This document shows, one piece after another, positions 50,348 to 59,259 of a stretch of DNA of 64,000 nucleotides. The stretch is taken from positions 434,001-498,000 of the forward strand of contig CAVQMN010000008.1 in the NCBI GenBank assembly GCA_963713625.1, read 5' to 3'. The stretch's first letter is position 1. Each line of letters opens with the position of its first letter. A program made the position numbers and the translations under genes. Origin of the DNA: Bog-756 sp963713625. GTDB lineage: Bacteria; Actinomycetota; Acidimicrobiia; Acidimicrobiales; RAAP-2. The notes beneath the pieces are model-generated. The model was not told the DNA's origin. It saw nothing but the letters and a program-made list of their open reading frames with translations, and did not search any database.

Positions 50348-50872
50348 ATGCGCCTGTTCGTCGCGGTCGGCCTGCCCCAGCCGATCGTCGGGGTGCTCAC
50401 GGCCCTCCCTCGGCCCGACCACCGGGTGCTGCGGTGGACGACCCCGGGGCAGTGGCATATCACCCTCCGGTTCCTCGGGGAAGTGGACCAGGTGCACGAG
50501 GTGGTCGAGGCGGTGGCCGGCGCCCCGGGCCGATTCGGCGCCGGTGACATCGAGGCCCGGTTGGGACCGGAGACGCAGTGGTTTCCCGGCCGGCGTGTCC
50601 TCCAGGTCCCCGTGGCCGGTCTCGACGGGCTCGCCGGCCTGGTACGCGACGTCACGGCGGGCTGGGGGCCGGAGGACGAACCGCGCTTCGCCGGGCACGT
50701 CACGCTGGCCCGGGTCCGCGGTCGGGGCCCCGGCCCCGAGGACCTCGCGGGGGTGCCCGTCGCCGGTCACTTCACGGTCGACCGCCTGACCGTCTTCGCC
50801 TCGATCCTCGGCTCCCAGCCGGCGGCATACGAGGTTGTGGCCGAGGTCCCGATGGTGACGGGTGCCGGGTGA
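50348..50872 (+). CDS. thpR: RNA 2',3'-cyclic phosphodiesterase (ThpR, 2H family)
   Basis: The 174-residue 2H phosphoesterase starts MRLFVAVGLPQPI and has the two HxTx motifs: HITL (about 38) and HVTL (about 117), each His-x-Thr forming half of the active site, with LRFLGEVD after the first. It hydrolyses 2',3'-cyclic phosphate ends of RNA; the older name is 2'-5' RNA ligase. The ATG gives normal length although the frame is open further upstream. It is divergent from ppk2 and convergent with the AidB-like gene. Confidence 0.93.
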   Translation: MRLFVAVGLPQPIVGVLTALPRPDHRVLRWTTPGQWHITLRFLGEVDQVHEVVEAVAGAPGRFGAGDIEARLGPETQWFPGRRVLQVPVAGLDGLAGLVRDVTAGWGPEDEPRFAGHVTLARVRGRGPGPEDLAGVPVAGHFTVDRLTVFASILGSQPAAYEVVAEVPMVTGAG

Positions 50873-50905
50873 CGGGTGCCTCACGGGATGGGGGCCGACG
50901 CCTGC

Positions 50906-52552
50906 TCACACCGGGGTATGGCGTTCCAGAATGGCCCCGGTGTCCGTTCCCACCGGGAGGGTCCCGAAGGTGCCGGCCCCGGGCCCGAGGAGGCGTGAGC
51001 CGCAGTACGCCTCGGCCACCGCTCGAGGTGCGAACCGGACGAGGAGGGACGCCTGGAAAACGAGGGCCATCCGCTCCACGACCGAGCGGGCCCGGGATTC
51101 GAGCGTGGCCGGTTCGGCCATGTCCACATGGAGGTCGTCGACGGCCCGGGCCAGCCGGGAGTCGCCGCCCTCGGCCCGACCGACCTCGGACCAGTAGGCC
51201 TCGAGCGTGTCGGGCTCGCGGGCCAGCGCCCGGAGGACGTCGAGGCAGATCACGTTGCCGGATCCTTCCCACACCCCGTTGACCGGGCTCTGCCGGTACA
51301 ACCTGGGCATGGCCGACTCCTCGACGAAGCCGTTACCCCCCAGGCACTCGAGTGCTTCCGCGGCATGCTGTGGCGCCCGTTTGCAGGTCCAGTACTTCAC
51401 GACGGGCGTCAACAGGCGCTGCAGCCGCCTCTCGTGCTCGTCGTCCTCACCGGCGTCAAAAGCGCGGGCCAGTCGCAGCGCCGAGGCGGTGGCCGCTTCG
51501 GACTCCACGGCCAGATCGGCCAGCACGTTGGCCATCAGCGGCTGGTCGGCCAGGAGGCGCCCGAAGGCCAGGCGGTGGGCCGCGTGCCACGTGGCCTGGG
51601 CCACGCCCTGGCGCATGATCGAGGCGGAGCCGAGGATGCAGTCGAGCCTCGTGTGGTTGACCATCTCGATGATGGTGGGCACACCCCGTCCTTCCTCGCC
51701 GATCAACTGGCCCGACACGTCGGCCAACTCGATCTCGCTGGATGCGTTCGACCGATCGCCGAGCTTGTCCTTGAGCCGCTGGATGCGGATGGGGTTCCGG
51801 GTGCCGTCGGTCCTCCAGCGGGGAACGAGGAAGCAGCTGATCCCTCCGGGGGCCTGGGCCAGCATCAAGAAGGCGTCGGACATCGGCGCGGAACAGAACC
51901 ATTTGTGCCCGGTCAACAGGTAGGCGCCGTCCGTACCGCTCCCGACCGGAACGGCCCGGGTGGTGTTGGCCCTGACATCCGACCCGCCCTGTTTTTCGGT
52001 GAGGGCCATGCCGCAGGTCACCCCGGTCTTCTCGGTCGCCGGCAGGTTCGCCGGGTCATAGGTGGTGGAACGGATCATCGGCTCCCACACCTGGGCCACC
52101 TCGGGCTGGTGGCGGAGGGCCGGCACCACGGCGTAGGTCATCGAAACCGGACAGATGTGCCCGGCGTCGACCTGGTACCAGACGATCACCTTGGCTGCCC
52201 GGGCCACGTGGGCGCCGGAGCCGGGATCGGCCCACGGTCCGGCGTGTAACCCGTGGGCCAGTGACGTCCGCATCAGGTCGTGGTACGCCGGATGGTACTC
52301 GACGACGTCGATCCGGTGGCCGTACCGGTCATGGGTGCGGAGCACCGGCCGATGCTCATTGGCCAACCGTCCGAGCTCTTGGGCTCCGCCGGTGCCGGCC
52401 AGGGCGCCGAGCGCCGCCAGCTCGGGTCTCGCCCATCTGGCGCCCTCCCGATCGACGGCCTCTCCCAGCGCCGCGTCAGCACTGAAGACGTCGTACCCCG
52501 CGAGCGGAGGGGGCTGGTTGAAGACCTCGTGGGTATCGAGGTGCGAGACCAT
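50906..52552 (-). CDS. aidB: AidB-like acyl-CoA dehydrogenase family protein
   Basis: The 548-residue protein starts with THEVFNQPPPLAGYDVFSAD, the N-terminal signature of AidB. It also has YHPAYHDLMRTSLAHGLHA, TCGMALTEKQGGSDVRANTT (FAD domain), SSEIELADVSG, GNGFVEESAMPRLYRQSPVN and GVWEGSGNVICLDVLRAL. AidB proteins are flavin-binding members of the acyl-CoA dehydrogenase fold induced by alkylating damage in E. coli; they bind DNA and may inactivate alkylating agents. With the AlkB gene at 14 kb, the genome has two alkylation-response genes. No LexA-like palindrome was seen upstream here. Confidence 0.93.
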   Translation of the reverse strand: MVSHLDTHEVFNQPPPLAGYDVFSADAALGEAVDREGARWARPELAALGALAGTGGAQELGRLANEHRPVLRTHDRYGHRIDVVEYHPAYHDLMRTSLAHGLHAGPWADPGSGAHVARAAKVIVWYQVDAGHICPVSMTYAVVPALRHQPEVAQVWEPMIRSTTYDPANLPATEKTGVTCGMALTEKQGGSDVRANTTRAVPVGSGTDGAYLLTGHKWFCSAPMSDAFLMLAQAPGGISCFLVPRWRTDGTRNPIRIQRLKDKLGDRSNASSEIELADVSGQLIGEEGRGVPTIIEMVNHTRLDCILGSASIMRQGVAQATWHAAHRLAFGRLLADQPLMANVLADLAVESEAATASALRLARAFDAGEDDEHERRLQRLLTPVVKYWTCKRAPQHAAEALECLGGNGFVEESAMPRLYRQSPVNGVWEGSGNVICLDVLRALAREPDTLEAYWSEVGRAEGGDSRLARAVDDLHVDMAEPATLESRARSVVERMALVFQASLLVRFAPRAVAEAYCGSRLLGPGAGTFGTLPVGTDTGAILERHTPV

Positions 52553-52688
52553 GGGAACCTCCAGGTGGTCGAGGGCACGACCCGCTCCCCGAGTCAGGCC
52601 GTGGCTCCACCATCATGTCGCACGCCCCCGCCCCGGTCGGCGCCCACACTCGACCCGCACGACAGCCGGCCCAGGTCTGGTGAGGTCC

Positions 52689-55016
52689 TCAGTGCCGGGC
52701 CCACACCGCTGAAGGCGCGGAGCCGAGCATGCCCTCCCCCGCCGGCCGGGCCAGCAGCGCCTCGATCTCGGCCGAAGGAACCGGTCGGGAGAGGATGAAT
52801 CCCTGCCCCCGGTCGCACAACTCCTCTCGAAGCGCCTCGAGCTGTGCGTGGTCCTCGATGCCTTCGGCCAGCGTGACCAGTCCGAGGGTCCGCCCGAGTT
52901 CCACCAGCGTGTGGATGAGTGCCGACGAGTTCGGGGATCCGTCCATTTCGGCAATGAACGACTTGTCGATCTTGAGCACGTCGACCGGAAACTGGCGGAG
53001 GTAGGCCAACGACGAGTACCCGGTACCGAAATCATCGATGGCGATGAGGACGCCGATGTCCTTCAGCCGCTTCAGACGGGACACCGTGGCGTTGGCGTCC
53101 CGCATCAGCGTCGACTCGGTGACCTCGATGATCAGTGAAGCCGGATCGAGATTGCTGGCCGCCAGGGCATCGAGCACATGGGAGACCAACTGATCGGTCT
53201 CCAGCTGGCGCATCGACACGTTGACCGACATCGTGGTGTGGTAGCCCTGCGCGTGCCACGATGCCGCTTGCGCACAGGCGGTGTCCAGCACCCACTGTCC
53301 GACCTCGACGATCATCCCACTGTCCTCGAGCACGGGGATGAAGTCGTTGGGGGCGATGACGCCGCGGGTGGGGTGCTGCCATCGGATGAGGGCCTCCACG
53401 CCTCGGATGGAAGCACTGTCGAGATCGAAGATCGGTTGGTACAGGAGGAAGAACTGATCGTCGGCCAGCGCCGAATCGAGGTCCGATTTCAGTTCGAGCC
53501 GATCGACGGCGGCCGATTGCATCGCCGGCTCGAAGAGCACCCAGCCGTCCCGGCCCGCGGCTTTTGCCCGGTAGAGAGCGATGTCGGCGTCACGGAGGAG
53601 CTCCTGTGCGGATGCACGGTCCCCGGTGGCGATCCCGATACTGGCGGTGATGGTGATGGGCAGGCCTTCGAAGCCGTCGACGAGGAAGGGCTCGCGCAGC
53701 ACCTCGCGGATTCGTTCAGCCACCATCTCGGGGCCGGCGGCGATCGGGCTCCCTTCGGCCAGGATGACGAACTCGTCCCCACCCAGCCGACCCACGGTGT
53801 CGCTGGCCCGCAGGAGACCCGCGAAGCGTTGGGCGACGGTCTGCAGCAGCTTGTCGCCGGCTTCGTGGCCCAATGAGTCATTGGCGTCCTTGAAGTTGTC
53901 CAGATCGATGAAGTAGGACGCCACCGGGTCGCGGGTCCGCCGGGCGCGGGCCAGCATCTGTTCGGCGCGGTCGAGGATCAACTGCCGGTTGGCCAGACCG
54001 GTGAGAGGATCATGCAGGGCCCGGTGGGCCAGAATCGCCTCGAACTCCTTGCGCTCGGTGATGTCCCGGATATTGGCTACGTAGCCGCCCACCGACGGCC
54101 GGCCGCATTGATTCGAGACGACCGCCTCCACGTCACGCCATGAGCCGTCGGCCCGCTCCATCCGGAACTGGATGGGCGCTGTCTCCGGCGAGGACTGCAG
54201 TTGCGATCCCATCCACTCCCGTACCCGCTCGCGCTCGTCGGGGTGGATGAAGTCCGTGGCCCGCCGACCGATGAGGTCATCCGGTGCAAACCCCAGGAGC
54301 TGGGCGATGGCCGGGCTCACGTAGGTGCAGACGGCACGCGTACCCATGACCAGCGTCACGTCGGATGAGCTCTGGATCAGCGAACGGAAGCGGTCCTCGC
54401 TGAGACGGGTCGATGCCTCGGCATCTTCCTTCTGTTCCATGGCTGCGCCGGCCATACGGATGATGAAGAGCACGACGAAGGCCCCCATGACGGCCAGCGC
54501 ATTGGCCTGGTGGACCGAGAGCATCGACGGGGCCCATCCCTCGGTGATGGCCACCTGTCCCGCCACGATCCCCACCACGCTCCAGATCGCGGTGACCCGC
54601 CACACCCGCGATCCGCTGTGGGCAACGTTTTCGAGGGCGAGGAAGGCGTAGGCGCCGGAGAGAACGGGGCCCCATCCGGACAGGTAGATGACCGTCGTCA
54701 CCGCCGCCACCTGCACGATGACCCGGGCGTGGAGCCGCACCCTGGACGGATGGGCCCGGTAGGCGTAATCGGCGACGAGACTGGCGGCCGGCACGGCGAG
54801 GAAGACGGCCAGCCACAACCAGGCCGATTCGTGGACCACCAGGTCGAACCGCATCAGAAGGAGGATGACCACGAACGCGGCAGGACCCATGAGGTAGGCC
54901 ACATGCGTGGTGTTCACCCGCCAGCGGGACGGAGCCTCCTCGGGCTCAGGTCTGGCCCCGTCCTCCGACCACGATTCCGTTCCCGCGTCCAGCTGGGATT
55001 GAAGGTGGTCCGACAT
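52689..55016 (-). CDS. Membrane PAS-GGDEF-EAL cyclic-di-GMP protein
   Basis: The 775-residue protein has an N-terminal membrane block of about six helices (about 38-200). A PAS domain (about 225-335) shows SLIQSSSDVTLVMGTRAVC and the PAC-type GYVANIRDITERKEFEA. GGDEF (about 345-505) has GRLGGDEFVILAEG, and EAL (about 515-765) has VEALIRWQHPTRGVI, DDFGTGYSSLAYLRQF and VTLAEGIED. Both catalytic motifs are intact, so it could make and break cyclic-di-GMP. ATG 55016 follows AAGGCGGGG; the frame beyond lacks family features. Function in this organism depends on the N-terminal sensor; the signal is unknown. Confidence 0.94.
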   Translation of the reverse strand: MSDHLQSQLDAGTESWSEDGARPEPEEAPSRWRVNTTHVAYLMGPAAFVVILLLMRFDLVVHESAWLWLAVFLAVPAASLVADYAYRAHPSRVRLHARVIVQVAAVTTVIYLSGWGPVLSGAYAFLALENVAHSGSRVWRVTAIWSVVGIVAGQVAITEGWAPSMLSVHQANALAVMGAFVVLFIIRMAGAAMEQKEDAEASTRLSEDRFRSLIQSSSDVTLVMGTRAVCTYVSPAIAQLLGFAPDDLIGRRATDFIHPDERERVREWMGSQLQSSPETAPIQFRMERADGSWRDVEAVVSNQCGRPSVGGYVANIRDITERKEFEAILAHRALHDPLTGLANRQLILDRAEQMLARARRTRDPVASYFIDLDNFKDANDSLGHEAGDKLLQTVAQRFAGLLRASDTVGRLGGDEFVILAEGSPIAAGPEMVAERIREVLREPFLVDGFEGLPITITASIGIATGDRASAQELLRDADIALYRAKAAGRDGWVLFEPAMQSAAVDRLELKSDLDSALADDQFFLLYQPIFDLDSASIRGVEALIRWQHPTRGVIAPNDFIPVLEDSGMIVEVGQWVLDTACAQAASWHAQGYHTTMSVNVSMRQLETDQLVSHVLDALAASNLDPASLIIEVTESTLMRDANATVSRLKRLKDIGVLIAIDDFGTGYSSLAYLRQFPVDVLKIDKSFIAEMDGSPNSSALIHTLVELGRTLGLVTLAEGIEDHAQLEALREELCDRGQGFILSRPVPSAEIEALLARPAGEGMLGSAPSAVWARH

Positions 55017-55144
55017 GGAAGTAACCCCGCCTTTCAAGCAGACGTACCCTTCCTTGTCGACCAGTTGGGTCGCCGACTTGAACCCGGCGCACCTGGCGGG
55101 GCCGGAGGCCTGACCGGGGCACTCTTCCCCGGTGGTGGGTCGGG

Positions 55145-55513
55145 TCAGCGGGCGGTGCGAACGCTCTCGGAGGGCAACAGCTGCTCGTGACCCCATCGTT
55201 CGAGTTCTGCCAGGGCCGGACGCAATGCCTCGCCCTGTTCCGTGAGTGAGTACCGGACGTTGACCGGCGGGCCTTCGTCCACCTCGCGATCGACGAGGCC
55301 GGCTGCCGTCAGTTCGGTGAGCCGCTCGGAGAGCATCCGTTCGCTCACGCCCGGGACCAGGCGGACGAGCCGCGAGAAGCGCGCCGGCCCGTCGAGGAGG
55401 GTCACGATGATCAAACCGCTCCAGCGCTTGCCCAGGAGGCCGAAGACCTGGGTCATGGCCTCGCAGGCCCCGGATTCCCGGTCAGATGGCAGAGCTTCCC
55501 CGTCGGATTTCAC
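55145..55513 (-). CDS. HxlR-family transcriptional regulator
   Basis: The 122-residue MarR-like winged-helix protein begins with a cysteine-bearing ESGACEAMTQVFGLLGKRW. The DNA-binding helix-turn-helix and wing follow in FSRLVRLVPGVSERMLSERL and NVRYSLTEQGEALRPAL. A single Cys near residue 17, as in HxlR/HypR redox or aldehyde sensors, may be regulatory. It is divergent from a DoxX-family gene across 91 bp, a common gene pair in which HxlR controls DoxX. That interval holds an AT-richer GGTATAGTGACTTGGG (about 55530-55545), a likely operator/promoter. Confidence 0.93.
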   Translation of the reverse strand: MKSDGEALPSDRESGACEAMTQVFGLLGKRWSGLIIVTLLDGPARFSRLVRLVPGVSERMLSERLTELTAAGLVDREVDEGPPVNVRYSLTEQGEALRPALAELERWGHEQLLPSESVRTAR

Positions 55514-55604
55514 CGCAGCAGCCTACTTCGGTATAGTGACTTGGGTTTTGTAAGCGATCGAGGGTCAGCCGACGCGGCGGGTGACCGTCAGAAGAGAGCG
55601 CCAG

Positions 55605-56150
55605 ATGCGCCACACCGGATTACTCGCCACCAGGGTCGTGTTCGGAAGCTATCTGGCCGTCCACGGCGCGCAGAAACTGTTCGGATGGTTCGGAGGGCCT
55701 GGCTTGGAGGCCACCTCGGCGGGATTCGAATCGCTCGGCATGCGTCCGGGCAAGCCCATGGCGGCCCTGGCCGGTGCCAGTGAGCTGGGCGGAGGGATCC
55801 TGACGGCGACGGGGATCGCCGAGCCCCTGGGCCCGTTGGCCATCGCCGGCACCATGGTGGTGGCCTCCACGGTCCACCGCAAGCAGGGGGCCCTCTCCCA
55901 GAATGGCGGCTTCGAGCTCCCGCTCACCAATCTCGCCCTGGCCATCGCCCTGCTGAGCTCAGGGTCGGGACGACTGCGGCTGGGACCAAGCCTGTCCAAG
56001 TCGTTGACCCGCATCGCCGTGGTCGGCGGAGCCGCCTTGGCCGCCGTCTCCTTGGCCAAGCTTCTCAGCGCGCCGGTTCCCGCTCCCGCCGGCGTCGAAG
56101 CGACCGCCGATGCCGAAGCCGCAGAGGCCGACCACGGCGAACCCTCGTGA
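55605..56150 (+). CDS. DoxX-family membrane protein
   Basis: The 181-residue protein has four membrane helices in the DoxX pattern: TRVVFGSYLAVHGAQKLFGW, PMAALAGASELGGGILTATG, GPLAIAGTMVVAS and LTNLALAIALLSSG, with GxHGxQKLFGWF typical of the family. An extra Ala-rich helix and acidic tail follow. DoxX-like proteins act with membrane redox or peroxide-detoxifying partners; in mycobacteria one joins a SodA/SseA complex. ATG 55605 follows GAAGAGAG. It is divergent from and probably controlled by HxlR at 55145. Confidence 0.9.
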   Translation: MRHTGLLATRVVFGSYLAVHGAQKLFGWFGGPGLEATSAGFESLGMRPGKPMAALAGASELGGGILTATGIAEPLGPLAIAGTMVVASTVHRKQGALSQNGGFELPLTNLALAIALLSSGSGRLRLGPSLSKSLTRIAVVGGAALAAVSLAKLLSAPVPAPAGVEATADAEAAEADHGEPS

Positions 56151-56279
56151 CCCGTCCGGCTGCGCCCCGGGCCCACCTCTCCCTCCCGACCGACTGAGCG
56201 AGGTGCACGTCGGCGCGGTGGGGCCGATACCGTCCGGCCGGACTGACTCCCTGACTCCCATCCGCCTGAGGTCGACCAG

Positions 56280-57104
56280 GTGACCACCGCGTTCGCGCTC
56301 TCCGGCGGAGGAAATCTGGGCCCGATGCAGGCAGGGACGATCGTGGCCCTCACCGAGGCCGGGGTCATCCCCGACCTGTTGGTCGGAACGTCGGTGGGCG
56401 CACTGAATGCCGCCTTCCTATCGACCCGTCCGGGCCTCGGTGGTGCACGGGAACTGATGGCGGCATGGTCGGCCCTCAGCCGACGCGAAGCGGTCCGCCT
56501 CAACCCGCTCACCGCTCTCGCCGGCTTCATCGGCACCCGCGACCATCTGATCTCGGACCACCAGCTGCGGCACCTGATCCGGCGCTGGGTCGAGATCGGG
56601 AGGATCGAAGAGGCGACCACACGGTTCGCCGTCGTCGCCACCGACGCCCTGACCGGCGAGGACGTCGTCTTGACCAGTGGTGACGTGGCCGACTCGCTGG
56701 CCGCCAGTTCGGCGATCCCCGGCCTCTTCCCACCGGTCCGCATCGACGGCCGCTGGCTGGTCGATGGCAGCCTGTCGGCCAACCACCCCGTCCTCCAGGC
56801 GCAGACCCTGGGCGCGGACGACATCTATGTCATCACGACGGCCACGGCGCCGAAGCTGCGCCCGCCGCGAGGTGCCGTGGCCGTGGCCATGAACTCGGCA
56901 GCGCTGGTCACCATGCGGGCCGACCGACAACGACTGGAGGAGGCCGCCGACCGGGCGGCAGCGTTCGGAGGGAGCGTCACGATCGTGCCGTCGGCCGAGC
57001 CCACTGCCCCCGGGCACTTCGACTTCCGCCGGAGTGCCACCCTGGCCGACATGTCGTACCACCGGACCAAACGGTGGCTGGCGGCCGACGTCCTGTCCAC
57101 CTAG
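56280..57104 (+). CDS. Patatin-like phospholipase
   Basis: The 274-residue protein shows the three patatin motifs: oxyanion loop FALSGGGNLGPMQAG (5-19), nucleophile Ser in LLVGTSVGALNAAFL (G-x-S-x-G) and catalytic Asp in DGRWLVDGSLSANHPV. This Ser-Asp dyad acylhydrolase is expected to cut acyl chains from phospholipids. No signal peptide or membrane segment is present, so it is probably cytoplasmic. GTG 56280 starts just before the first beta strand. It stands alone and converges with a TIGR03085-like gene. Confidence 0.92.
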   Translation: MTTAFALSGGGNLGPMQAGTIVALTEAGVIPDLLVGTSVGALNAAFLSTRPGLGGARELMAAWSALSRREAVRLNPLTALAGFIGTRDHLISDHQLRHLIRRWVEIGRIEEATTRFAVVATDALTGEDVVLTSGDVADSLAASSAIPGLFPPVRIDGRWLVDGSLSANHPVLQAQTLGADDIYVITTATAPKLRPPRGAVAVAMNSAALVTMRADRQRLEEAADRAAAFGGSVTIVPSAEPTAPGHFDFRRSATLADMSYHRTKRWLAADVLST

Positions 57105-57138
57105 TGGACGTGCCGTCCCGAGGCGGGAGCCAGATCGA

Positions 57139-57759
57139 CTAGATGCCGAGCGAGGCCGACCGCAGCCGCGCGACAAGTGCAGGGTCGCCGCTCATCTCGA
57201 CCTGGGCGCCACCCTGGCGCCCGGCGGAGAAGAGCGTGAGCTCGCCCGGGTCGGCGACCAGGTCGACACGAGGACCGGTGCCACCCTGCTTGGAGCCGTG
57301 GCCCGGCGAGGTGATGGCGATGGTTGCCCCGATCTTCTTCGCCATCCCGCCCGGTCCCAGCCGGGACCAGAGTGCGTCGGCCAGTTCCTGCGGGAGCGGC
57401 CGTGGCTCCCACGACGGTTGAGCACGGCGGACGTCCTCGACATGGATGAAGAACTCGATGGTGTTCATCTGGCCGTCGACCGGCCGGAGCAACAGAGGGG
57501 GACCGCGGCGCACGGTGGAGATCAGCTCGTCCCACGGTGTTCTGTCCCGAATCGACCGGCGGACCTTGTCGGTATGAGCGGCCAGCGGAGGCCAGACCAG
57601 CCCGGGGCCGCTGTCCGGCCTCCGTTCCCGGGCCACCAGGTGGGCGGCCAGGTCGGCCGTGGACCATCCGGCACAGAGCGTCGGTGCCTCGGGACCCAGG
57701 TCCCCGAACAGATCGCAGAGCACCGTCCGCTCCGACTGGGCGAGAGGCGCAGTCGTCAT
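57139..57759 (-). CDS. TIGR03085-like, DinB/maleylpyruvate-isomerase-fold protein
   Basis: The 206-residue protein resembles the TIGR03085 family. LCAGWSTADLAAHLVARERR supplies the first metal-binding His/Glu region, EFFIHVEDVRRAQ the second His-x-x-x-Asp, and the C-terminal half a beta SCP2-like part with GELTLFSAGRQGG. It likely binds a metal and may take part in mycothiol-dependent isomer- or transferase reactions, as in the DinB fold; the reaction is unknown. The start ATG 57759 has no strong ribosome site; the frame continues upstream without family features. It converges with the patatin gene. Confidence 0.8.
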   Translation of the reverse strand: MTTAPLAQSERTVLCDLFGDLGPEAPTLCAGWSTADLAAHLVARERRPDSGPGLVWPPLAAHTDKVRRSIRDRTPWDELISTVRRGPPLLLRPVDGQMNTIEFFIHVEDVRRAQPSWEPRPLPQELADALWSRLGPGGMAKKIGATIAITSPGHGSKQGGTGPRVDLVADPGELTLFSAGRQGGAQVEMSGDPALVARLRSASLGI

Positions 57760-57919
57760 GAGCGGGATACTAGACCGCCGTCGAGGCGATCCCCCTCGTC
57801 GACGGTCCGCCGTCCCGACCAGCCGATGACGGTCGACGCGTTTGCGTCGACGACCTCGTATCGTGGGCCGGAGAGGTTGATCGCTGCCATGGCGTGGCCA
57901 CGAGGTTGGAGGCCGAGCG

Positions 57920-58747
57920 TTGACTCCCGAAGATGAACGACCCGAAACCTCCGTCTTGATCCGCTTCCCAGTCGGCCCGCGTGCGGCCGGCCCGCGCCCC
58001 GTCCGGAACCGCACTGTCCGCACACGCACGGTCCGCAAGCACAGCCCCCGCGTGGCGTGTGCCGTGGTGGTGTTGAGTGCCCTCGTGGCGACAGGATGCG
58101 GGGCAATCAACGCGGCCAAAAGGACCGTTCACACCATCGAGGGCAACAAGGCCACCATCGACTCGTTCACCGCCAAGGTGAAGTCCGGTCAGGGGTCGAC
58201 GTTCGAAGCCACCTATGTGACCACCGGAAGCGCCCCGACCACGATCCTGTACGCGGTTCGCCCACCGAAGGACCTCGCCTTCACCGCTACCCCGTCGACC
58301 GGTGTCACTGCCGTCCACATCGTGGTCAACTCGTCCGGGGAATTCTCCTGCTCCCCACCGCCGGCCGGTTCGAGCACGTGGTCGTGCCAGAAGCTGGGCT
58401 CGACCGACGCCGCCACCCAGAACCAGCTTTTGGACTTCTACACCCCGGCCCACTGGATCACCTTCCTCCAAGATTTCTCGCTGGCCGCCGGGCTCACCGG
58501 GGACAAGGTCATGTCCTCGACCATGACGGTCAACGGCTTCTCGTTGCAGTGCGTCGATATCCAGGCCGCCGGTGTGCCGGGGACCAGCACCATCTGCTCG
58601 ACCGACCAGGGGATCCTCGGCTACGTGAAAGTGGCGACCGACGCCACCAGCTTCGAGATCAAGAGCTATTCGAGTTCACCGGCATCATCCCTCTTCGAGA
58701 CGCCCGCGGGGGCCACGGTCACCACGCCGCCGACCACCGCTCCCTGA
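57920..58747 (+). CDS. Secreted lipoprotein of unknown function
   Basis: The 275-residue product has a lipoprotein signal with hydrophobic run CAVVVLSALVATGC, lipid-Cys at position 60 as numbered, so the mature protein is about 215 residues. The body is beta-rich with four further Cys (FSCSPPPAG, TWSCQKLG, SLQCVDIQA, STICSTDQ), likely two disulfides, and a Thr/Pro tail. The TTG at 57920 gives an unusually long basic leader (about 45 residues), so the real start may be internal. It resembles no recognised family. It is divergent from the TIGR03085 gene. Confidence 0.7.
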   Translation: MTPEDERPETSVLIRFPVGPRAAGPRPVRNRTVRTRTVRKHSPRVACAVVVLSALVATGCGAINAAKRTVHTIEGNKATIDSFTAKVKSGQGSTFEATYVTTGSAPTTILYAVRPPKDLAFTATPSTGVTAVHIVVNSSGEFSCSPPPAGSSTWSCQKLGSTDAATQNQLLDFYTPAHWITFLQDFSLAAGLTGDKVMSSTMTVNGFSLQCVDIQAAGVPGTSTICSTDQGILGYVKVATDATSFEIKSYSSSPASSLFETPAGATVTTPPTTAP

Positions 58748-58794
58748 GGCCGCTGGGCCGGGGCACCGGACGGGCCCGATCAGGATCTTGGAGG

Positions 58795-59259
58795 TCACCC
58801 GATGTGGGTATGACCGAAGTGGATGGGTGTTCGGTTGACCAGCGCCGTGCCGAGAAGCTGGTTCGAGGGGAACTTCGAGACGACGATGGCGACCGAACCC
58901 GAAGATCGCCCGAGCGCTTTGGAAACCGTCGAGCGGGTGAAGGCTCCCGTGAAGGCCACGGCGCAGATCCGCTGCGAGGGCTTGGGTCTGTCGGCCTCTT
59001 TCGAGAGCGCCTCGGAGAGCAGCGGGAGCTTCCGGCGCAGGGTGTCGACGGTGTACAGCTGGACCCCGATCAGGTGACCATGGGAGCCAACCGCCCGGGT
59101 GGCGGTGGGCAGGGCGATGTAGCACGAACTGTCCGAGGTGCCGAGGTCGGTGCGCACGGATGAGCAGCCGGCCATCACGCCTGCGGCCACCGCGCACGAG
59201 AGCAGTCCGGCCATCACCCTGGTCAACGAGCGCCGGTCCTCGTCTCCGCGGCACGTCAC
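58795..59259 (-). CDS. Secreted lipoprotein of unknown function
   Basis: The 154-residue product has signal helix VMAGLLSCAVAAGVMAGC with the lipid-Cys at 32, followed by a short domain with TSDSSCYIALPTATRAVGSH, GVQLYTVDTLRRKLPLL and a C-terminal SVAIVVSKFPSNQLLG. GTG 59259 overlaps the stop of the flippase-like gene as GTGA, which fixes the start and shows co-translation. It faces the outer membrane surface or wall space and may assist the membrane protein encoded just before it. The family is not recognised. Confidence 0.72.
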   Translation of the reverse strand: MTCRGDEDRRSLTRVMAGLLSCAVAAGVMAGCSSVRTDLGTSDSSCYIALPTATRAVGSHGHLIGVQLYTVDTLRRKLPLLSEALSKEADRPKPSQRICAVAFTGAFTRSTVSKALGRSSGSVAIVVSKFPSNQLLGTALVNRTPIHFGHTHIG